Shown here: one piece after another, positions 58,718 to 64,000 of the stretch | How the letters are laid out: each line of letters begins with the position of its first letter | Numbering within the stretch: the stretch's first letter is position 1 | Assembly (NCBI GenBank): GCA_017405845.1 | Contig: JAFQZQ010000048.1 | Coordinates: 1 to 64,000, forward strand | Source of the DNA: Mogibacterium sp. | GTDB lineage: Bacteria; Bacillota; Clostridia; Peptostreptococcales; Anaerovoracaceae | DNA length: 64,000 nt | Reading direction: 5' to 3' | Notes under the pieces: generated by a model | Database searches by the model: none | Told to the model about the DNA's origin: nothing | Seen by the model: the letters and a program-made list of their open reading frames with translations, nothing else | Translations under genes and position numbers: made by a program

Positions 58718-60151
58718 ATGGAAAAAGAAAAGAAAGAAAAGAAGCCAAAGAAAATAAAGAATAAGCCTGAGAAAGAACGGGAGAAACGGGAGAAGCGCCC
58801 GAAGTTTAAGCTGCCCGTAAAAGCGAAGGCAAAAGGCAAAGCAGACAAGCCTGCTGATTCGGACAGCTTTGGTGCAATGGTGCATTCGAGCGAGTCTATC
58901 ATGAGGCTGAAAGAGGACGGTAAGCAGGTGCAATGGAAACAGGATCTTGTGTTGAACTTGTCGTGCGCTGCTCTGGTGACCTCAGCTATCGCTCTGTTCT
59001 GTATGAGCATCGAGGAGCCTCTGCTTATACCTTTTGCGCTTACATGCCCGGTAGTCTTTATGGCGGTCACATTCATAAGGACTCTTAAGAAGAAAGAGCT
59101 TGTGTGGACAGCTCAGCTTGTGATGCTGCTGCTGTTTGTAGCGGCGGTCGCAATCTGGAGCAGTACCATAATGGGCGGTCTCAGCATGCTCATAAACAGA
59201 TTCTACGATGTTGCCGAACAGGCTCAGGCGTATATATACGAAAGACCTTCGGGAGGATACGACGCAACAGAAACATCCGCAAGGATAGCCATTGCGTGGG
59301 TGTCAGGTCTTGCCGGCTTTATCACGGCGATGCCGCCTGCAAGATTCAGGCGTGCAGTCAGCGCGCTTGTCACCATTGCAATAATGATAGCGCTTGCGTA
59401 CTACGGGCTCCTTCCGTCGGCAATATGTATTGCTGTAATGATCGCAGCCCTTATAATAGCCCTCTCGCGTGGAACGCTGATTTCGTTCCTGCCTGTAGTG
59501 CTCGCGGCACTTGTGCTTTTCGGAGCCATTGTGCTAATTGATCCGGGCGAGAGCTATACGGTTTCACGTGTAGATGAGAATCTCAGAGACAGATTCGCCA
59601 TCAGTTCGACTCTGCTGCAGGATGACAGCTCTTTCTATGAAGAGGAAGACCAGAGCTATCAGGATGATGAAGACAACTGGGAAAGCGAAGAATATGAAAA
59701 TGAAGAAGAGGGCGAATACGGCATATATGTAATTTACGGCAGTATTGCTCTGCTTGTTGCAGCTCTCGGTGCAACAGTATTCCTGCTCTACAGGCGCATC
59801 AAAAGGAAAAGAGCTGAGAACCGCAGGGGACTCAACAGCAGTGATACCCGCGAAGCGGTCACAGCGATGTTCCCTTACGCTGTCAGATGGCTGAAGGGTT
59901 ATGGAATTGAACAGACTGGCCCATCGTTTACATCCATGATGCCTGCGCTTATGAACGAGTTTTCAGACACATATGTGCATCGCTTCAGGGACATGTATCT
60001 TCTTTGGAGTGAGGCTGCATACAGCAATCACGATGTGACGGAAAACACCAGAGTGCTTATGGACGCATTCATGAAAGATACGGTCAAAATGGTTGATGAC
60101 AAGTGCAAACTCAAAGATAAACTGAGACTGAAATTCAAATACGCACTGTAA
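58718..60151 (+). CDS. Membrane protein of the MoxR-DUF58 operon, no transglutaminase domain
   Basis: This 477-residue protein begins with a very basic, Lys/Glu-rich cytoplasmic tail (about 1-75). About seven membrane helices follow, with an acidic extracytoplasmic loop before the last one (SSFYEEEDQSYQDDEDNWESEEYENEEE) and a C-terminal ~110-residue cytoplasmic helical domain (TREAVTAMFPYAVRWLKGYGIEQ). Position and topology recall the TgpA-like membrane protein that usually completes MoxR-DUF58 operons. The characteristic transglutaminase Cys-His-Asp domain is absent; the C-terminal part may correspond to DUF4129. The ribosome site is weak and the gap to DUF58 is 14 bases, so coupling is likely. 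Confidence 0.75.
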   Translation: MEKEKKEKKPKKIKNKPEKEREKREKRPKFKLPVKAKAKGKADKPADSDSFGAMVHSSESIMRLKEDGKQVQWKQDLVLNLSCAALVTSAIALFCMSIEEPLLIPFALTCPVVFMAVTFIRTLKKKELVWTAQLVMLLLFVAAVAIWSSTIMGGLSMLINRFYDVAEQAQAYIYERPSGGYDATETSARIAIAWVSGLAGFITAMPPARFRRAVSALVTIAIMIALAYYGLLPSAICIAVMIAALIIALSRGTLISFLPVVLAALVLFGAIVLIDPGESYTVSRVDENLRDRFAISSTLLQDDSSFYEEEDQSYQDDEDNWESEEYENEEEGEYGIYVIYGSIALLVAALGATVFLLYRRIKRKRAENRRGLNSSDTREAVTAMFPYAVRWLKGYGIEQTGPSFTSMMPALMNEFSDTYVHRFRDMYLLWSEAAYSNHDVTENTRVLMDAFMKDTVKMVDDKCKLKDKLRLKFKYAL

Positions 60152-60162
60152 CGGAAAGACAA

Positions 60163-61515
60163 ATGAACAGACGAAACACTTCCGCCAAAAAAAGAATACT
60201 CATTCTCGTGTCAGTCCTGATGCTGATGCTGCTTTTGTGCGGCTGCCGTACCAGAATCACCAACAATACGGAAGTAACACGGACGATGCAGGACGAAAGC
60301 GGCTATTTGACGGACTCCTATCAGGCCCGCAGAGACGAGCTTGGCATTCCTGTTGCTGACGCTCCGCTCTTTGACAGAGGAAGCTCAGGAGAGGACGAGG
60401 AAAGCTGGGAAGATGATGTAGAATATGAGGACTTTGAAGACTCTGAAGACTACGAAACTGAGAATGAAGAAGTTGTCGACGAAGAGGAGTACGAAGACGA
60501 AGACGATACAGATGACGGTAATACCACCAGCTCCAGAACTTCAAGCAGTACAACTCCTGTAAGCAGGATCCAGAGACAGCCAACACATCACACATATCAG
60601 ACAACTACTTCTACTACAGTAGTAAGAGTTTCGCTGAATGCAAATGCAAAGGACGCTAAGTGCAGCAGGGCGGCACTGGCAGTCAGGAAGGGATCGACTT
60701 ACGGATCGCTTCCTACTCCTATCAGAGATGGATATACATTTGAAGGCTGGTACACCGCAAAGAGCGGAGGCAAAAAGGTCACATCAAGTACCAAGGTGAA
60801 TACGGACAAGGCTCACACACTTTACGCGCACTGGAAGGAGACTAAAAAGAAATCCTTCACTATCAGCTTTGACGGAAACAGCGAAGAGGAAGATGTGGAG
60901 CTCAGCGGCACCGAGATAACGGTGAAGGAGGGCGGAACCTACGGCAAGCTGCCGTCGGCAAAGAGAAGCAAGTACAAATTCCTCGGCTGGTACACGGATG
61001 CAAAGGGTGGCAGCAAGATCACAAGCAGCACAAAGTTCACGGCCAATAAAAAACAGACGCTTTATGCCCACTGGGAGCAGGACTCATATAATTGGTGGAA
61101 GGGCGAATTCGAGAAGGCCGCAAACGAGATAGACAGTGAATCAGAAATCGCATGCCTGATCGACGAAGACAGCGAAGGCGATAATGATAAAGCGGAAAGC
61201 TTCCTGAAATCGTGCAGGATACGCAAATCTGAGGAAGAAACTGATGCTGCTGTCATCATCAAGTTCGTTAAAGACTACGATGAGGAGAAAATTGCAGACG
61301 AAGTGAACGCGCTGTATGAGAAGCACAGTGAGACTCTGCCTGCTGTAAAAGTTGTCGTAATCTCCAATGACGCTCTTTACGGAGGTAAGGAGGAGAAGCT
61401 GCTTTATAAGATGACCATGCTCAACGATGCCTATGGTGGCAGTTACGACTTATATGAAGCAGAGTTTGATCTGAATGACGGAAAATCCGTCGGGCTTACA
61501 TCTATGGATTTTTAG
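60163..61515 (+). CDS. Lipoprotein with acidic region and two InlB B-repeats
   Basis: This 450-residue protein has a lipoprotein signal with lipobox LLCGC (about residues 24-28). A very acidic segment (about 70-130, Glu/Asp/Tyr) and a Ser/Thr linker follow. Two InlB B-repeat/Listeria-Bacteroides repeats come next (GYTFEGWYTAKSGGKKVT...TLYAHW and YKFLGWYTDAKGGSKIT...TLYAHW). The C-terminal ~150 residues form a mixed charged domain (KSEEETDAAVIIKFVKDYDEEKI) that may resemble a small TPM-like or substrate-binding fold; I cannot name it. GGAAAG precedes ATG 60163. It is in the MoxR operon and may be the surface component it serves. Confidence 0.82.
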   Translation: MNRRNTSAKKRILILVSVLMLMLLLCGCRTRITNNTEVTRTMQDESGYLTDSYQARRDELGIPVADAPLFDRGSSGEDEESWEDDVEYEDFEDSEDYETENEEVVDEEEYEDEDDTDDGNTTSSRTSSSTTPVSRIQRQPTHHTYQTTTSTTVVRVSLNANAKDAKCSRAALAVRKGSTYGSLPTPIRDGYTFEGWYTAKSGGKKVTSSTKVNTDKAHTLYAHWKETKKKSFTISFDGNSEEEDVELSGTEITVKEGGTYGKLPSAKRSKYKFLGWYTDAKGGSKITSSTKFTANKKQTLYAHWEQDSYNWWKGEFEKAANEIDSESEIACLIDEDSEGDNDKAESFLKSCRIRKSEEETDAAVIIKFVKDYDEEKIADEVNALYEKHSETLPAVKVVVISNDALYGGKEEKLLYKMTMLNDAYGGSYDLYEAEFDLNDGKSVGLTSMDF

Positions 61516-61530
61516 TGAAATCGAGTTTTA

Positions 61531-62667
61531 ATGAAACAAAGAATATACAGATATGACAATGTCAAAGCACTGCTGATATTCCTGGTAGTGCTGGGTCACA
61601 TGACTACCGACTATGTGTCGGACTCACACCTGGTAAGATGGACGACGCTGTGGATCTATACGTTCCACATGCCGGCGTTCATTTTCTTGTCCGGACTTGT
61701 GCATAAACACTACATAACAGAAGAAAGAGCGGCGCTGGGTATCAAGGGCGAGACGCGCATGCGCTGGGACAAAGCACTGGGATTCTTCCTCTGCGGATAT
61801 GCCCTCAAGGTGTTTCTGCAGGGTACGCGCACGCTCATGGGACAGCACCCGCTGTGGCACTGGATCGAGGAGCCGGGCATCCCTTGGTATCTCTTCGTAA
61901 TGGCTGAGTTTGAGATCCTCTTTTATCTGATGCGCCGGCTCGACGGCAAGGTGAAGCCGTGGATGATGATAACAGGCGCATTCGCGCTCAGCGCAGCGGT
62001 CGGTTACTTCCCTGCAATCAATGACACCTTCTGCCTATCGCGCATGATTAACTTCCTGCCGATCTACATGATAGGCTACTACCTCGATATGAAGAAGTTC
62101 AACGCGTTCTTCGCCGGCAAGCGCTGGCCACAGGCGGTCGGATGGATAGGCATTATCGCATCCATGGCGGCCTGCTTCTTCGGCAAATGGGGGATGTACA
62201 GCTGGCGCAAGTGGTTCACGGGACGCCGCTCTTATGAGTTCCTGACAGACTTCTTCAGCTACGCTTACAACAACGGCTGGTGGATCAGACTTGCAGTCTG
62301 GGCAATCGCCATCGCGATCACTCTCTGCATAATCGCTATCATACCTGACAGAGACCTGGGCTCTATCACAACGATAGGCGCCCGTACACTCAACGTATAC
62401 TTCTGGCACAGACCGGTCTGCTATCTTTTCCGCAACTGGGCAGTACTGCCAAGGCTGTTTATGCTTTTCGGCGGAACATACAACGCAGCAGTGGCGGGAC
62501 AGGTAAAAGGCCTTGCCTTTGCAGGGCATGACGGCGCCATGCTCGCGGCATATGCTGTATACATACTGATAGCAGCTGCGATGACTGCGTTCTTCAGTCT
62601 GAAAGTGTTTGAACATCCATGCAGTGATCTCATGAAACTGGCTGCTATTAGGAAACGCAAGCTGTAA
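61531..62667 (+). CDS. Acyltransferase family 3 membrane protein 2 (fucose acetylase-like)
   Basis: This 378-residue polytopic protein has the family start YRYDNVKALLIFLVVLGHMTTDYV with the catalytic-type His, and FHMPAFIFLSGL. About ten membrane segments follow. This N-terminal pattern matches the fucose 4-O-acetylase-like branch of acyltransferase 3. It would O-acetylate a surface sugar. There is no strong ribosome site; the 15-base distance from the lipoprotein stop suggests coupled translation. Confidence 0.82.
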   Translation: MKQRIYRYDNVKALLIFLVVLGHMTTDYVSDSHLVRWTTLWIYTFHMPAFIFLSGLVHKHYITEERAALGIKGETRMRWDKALGFFLCGYALKVFLQGTRTLMGQHPLWHWIEEPGIPWYLFVMAEFEILFYLMRRLDGKVKPWMMITGAFALSAAVGYFPAINDTFCLSRMINFLPIYMIGYYLDMKKFNAFFAGKRWPQAVGWIGIIASMAACFFGKWGMYSWRKWFTGRRSYEFLTDFFSYAYNNGWWIRLAVWAIAIAITLCIIAIIPDRDLGSITTIGARTLNVYFWHRPVCYLFRNWAVLPRLFMLFGGTYNAAVAGQVKGLAFAGHDGAMLAAYAVYILIAAAMTAFFSLKVFEHPCSDLMKLAAIRKRKL

Positions 62668-62685
62668 AAAGTCTTTGTTGCGCTG

Positions 62686-62715
62686 TTGCGGCGGTTTAGC
62701 AGTGCGTGATATAAT
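62686..62715 (+). promoter_or_regulatory. Promoter with extended -10 before the helical repeat protein
   Basis: TTGCGG, an 18-base spacer and TGA-TATAAT lie about 70 bases before ATG 62785. Confidence 0.6.
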
Positions 62716-62735
62716 CCATTGAGCGTTTTATCGAG

Positions 62736-62767
62736 CAGCACGGGGCGTTCAGCCCCGCGCTGTTATT
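62736..62767 (+). terminator. GC-rich hairpin in the leader, terminator or attenuator
   Basis: CAGCACGGGGC and GCCCCGCGCTG pair (one mismatch) across GTTCA and are followed by TTATTTA. It is downstream of a good promoter but upstream of the ribosome site, so it may attenuate rather than end transcription. Confidence 0.5.
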
Positions 62768-62784
62768 TATGAAAGAAGACGAGT

Positions 62785-63426
62785 ATGATTTTCCAGAAAC
62801 TCAACAATATGAAAAAATCCACCGCGGCCATAATAGCAGCACTGCTGATCGCCGCGAGTGTCGGTGATGTATATCAGACGCATAAGGCTGAAATCGAAGC
62901 GATGCAGAATGATGGTGTCGATAAACTGATGGCATCCGTAGATATGGAACAGTACCGTGCGCCTGAGAAGGAGAAGATCAATGAGATCTTCGAAAGCACG
63001 GAGGCTAAGATCCGCGAGTCGAAAGATCAGGCGGAGATCGATGCCATGATCGAAGAGGCTGTTGCAGAGACCACCGGTTTTAAGACCGATGCAGTATATT
63101 CGATGGAGGAAGACGGCATCGCAAAGCTTGAGAAGGCTATCGATCCTGAGCTGTACAGGGAAGCAGAAAAGAAAAAGGTACAGAAAATACTGAACAGCAC
63201 GGAAGACAAGATCCGTGAATCTGAGGATCAGGCAGAGATAGATGCTCTGATAAAAAAGGCGACTAAGAAGGTTGCCGAGTTCAAGACCGACGCAGAGTAT
63301 ACAGCAGAGGAAGAAGCTGCAAGAGCAGCTGCAGCAGCTGCTGCAAAGAAGAAGAGCAAAAAGAAGAGCAAAAAGAGATCCTCAAGTCAGGGTTGTGTAG
63401 GTACCGGATCAGATGTCTTCAATTGA
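62785..63426 (+). CDS. Secreted or anchored helical-repeat protein
   Basis: This 213-residue protein has a signal-anchor helix (KKSTAAIIAALLIAASVGDVY). Two ~65-residue tandem repeats follow (about 43-108 and 109-174), each with an AMQ/EED-type start and the matched core IRESxDQAEIDAxIxxA. They read as all-alpha bundles like FIVAR-type wall-spanning modules. An Ala-rich helix and a Lys/Ser-rich tail (KKKSKKKSKKRSSSQG) end the protein. The basic tail may bind anionic wall polymer. GAAAGAAG precedes ATG 62785. The next gene overlaps its end by 14 bases. Confidence 0.78.
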   Translation: MIFQKLNNMKKSTAAIIAALLIAASVGDVYQTHKAEIEAMQNDGVDKLMASVDMEQYRAPEKEKINEIFESTEAKIRESKDQAEIDAMIEEAVAETTGFKTDAVYSMEEDGIAKLEKAIDPELYREAEKKKVQKILNSTEDKIRESEDQAEIDALIKKATKKVAEFKTDAEYTAEEEAARAAAAAAAKKKSKKKSKKRSSSQGCVGTGSDVFN

Positions 63427-64000
63427 TTTAGCAGATAATACAAATAAAGCTGAGGTTAACGGATTGAGAGGCCCAAAGGAGAGGGTCTCTCAATTCTCGT
63501 ATATAAAGACTGTCGCATGCTTTGCGATAGTGCTTCTGCACTGCTTCAACAACGCCAGAGTCTACCACATGGAGACGCTGACGGACGGGCAGATCACAAC
63601 TGCATTTGCAGCCTGCGCATCGCTGATGTGGGCTGTGCCGTGCTTCCTGATGGTGACCGGCGCGCTGCTGCTCGACAGAGACCGTGTTATTCCGCCTAAG
63701 AAGCTTTTTGGTAAGTACATCAAGCGCATGCTTATAGCGCTGGTGTTGTTCACGGCAATATTCACCGTGATCAGACATGATCCGGCCAATGGCACAAGCA
63801 TATTCAGCGAGTTCGCAGAGGGCCTGCTGAAGAACCACTGCATGGCATATCTCTGGTATCTTTACATGATGCTGGCGATATACCTGCTGCTGCCGCTCTT
63901 CAAGATGATAGTCAACAAGGCGACGGACAAACAGCTGACTATATTGCTTGCGGCCATACTGATCATATGCTCGATACTGCCGCTGGCATCATACATGGGC
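63413..64000 (+). CDS. Acyltransferase family 3 membrane protein 3, truncated by the window
   Basis: The frame from ATG 63413 stays open to the window end (196 codons seen). It shows the acyltransferase-3/WecH-like start FSYIKTVACFAIVLLHCFN with the conserved His, MWAVPCFLMVTGALLL, a basic loop GKYIKRML and the typical YLWYLYMMLAIYLLLPLFK. These are the first five or six membrane segments. It would O-acylate a surface glycan or amino sugar. The start overlaps the upstream gene by 14 bases and lacks a strong ribosome site, suggesting coupled translation. Confidence 0.82.
   Translation, partial: MSSIDLADNTNKAEVNGLRGPKERVSQFSYIKTVACFAIVLLHCFNNARVYHMETLTDGQITTAFAACASLMWAVPCFLMVTGALLLDRDRVIPPKKLFGKYIKRMLIALVLFTAIFTVIRHDPANGTSIFSEFAEGLLKNHCMAYLWYLYMMLAIYLLLPLFKMIVNKATDKQLTILLAAILIICSILPLASYMG

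Overview
The window looks like a chromosomal piece of a Gram-positive anaerobe of the Bacillota, most likely a gut or rumen Clostridia-type organism. The evidence is the content: wall teichoic acid-type genes (TagO, TagD, TagF-like, TagGH, LCP), BspA-type leucine-rich-repeat surface proteins, an L,D-transpeptidase, InlB B-repeats, strong AGGAGG ribosome sites with TTG and GTG starts, and sigma-A-like promoters. I saw no rRNA, tRNA, CRISPR array, transposase or phage gene. The family or genus cannot be fixed from sequence reading alone.

Layout. 1-8.6 kb: a BspA-type surface protein whose 5' end is fused to an unrelated phosphatase fragment, proC, a DJ-1/PfpI protein, and on the minus strand a secreted glycerophosphodiesterase followed by a secreted transglutaminase-like protein. 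8.7-18.8 kb: one long plus-strand operon with a sugar-transfer-type ATP-grasp enzyme, a TagD-like cytidylyltransferase, an asparagine-synthase-like enzyme, two tandem ATP-grasp paralogues, a double LicD protein and a TagGH-type ABC exporter. 19-21.4 kb: a large secreted protein. 21.5-31.3 kb: three CDP-glycerol glycerophosphotransferase-like proteins with a membrane-tethered glycerophosphodiesterase, then ATP-grasp, GT2, PaaK-like ligase and flippase. 31.4-33.6 kb (minus): a second ATP-grasp/GT2 pair. 33.8-40.6 kb: L,D-transpeptidase, a lipoprotein, and membrane proteins (acyltransferase 3 and GT-C-like). 40.8-48.6 kb: RfbB, WecE, a fourth glycerophosphotransferase-like protein, a secreted protein, TagO and LCP. 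48.6-56.4 kb: two paralogous NlpC/P60-like proteins, YfhO, RfbA and an exported metallophosphoesterase. 56.6-64 kb: MoxR-DUF58-membrane protein-lipoprotein-acyltransferase operon, a helical repeat protein and a truncated acyltransferase.

How it fits together (inference). Most of the window appears to build, decorate, export, attach and remodel an anionic wall glycopolymer. TagO would start it on undecaprenyl phosphate. TagD-like and TagF-like proteins would supply and polymerise glycerol-phosphate-type units. RfbA, RfbB and WecE would provide dTDP-4-amino-4,6-dideoxygalactose. TagGH or the flippase would export the product and LCP would ligate it to peptidoglycan. GT2 plus YfhO/GT-C proteins and acyltransferases would decorate it outside, and GDPD proteins could trim it. 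The unusual part is the density of amide- or acyl-forming enzymes (five ATP-grasp proteins, an asparagine-synthase-like protein without glutaminase, and a PaaK-like adenylate-forming protein). This suggests a polymer carrying amide-linked substituents. No TagA-type linkage glycosyltransferase and no RmlC or RmlD is present, so the pathway is not self-contained here.
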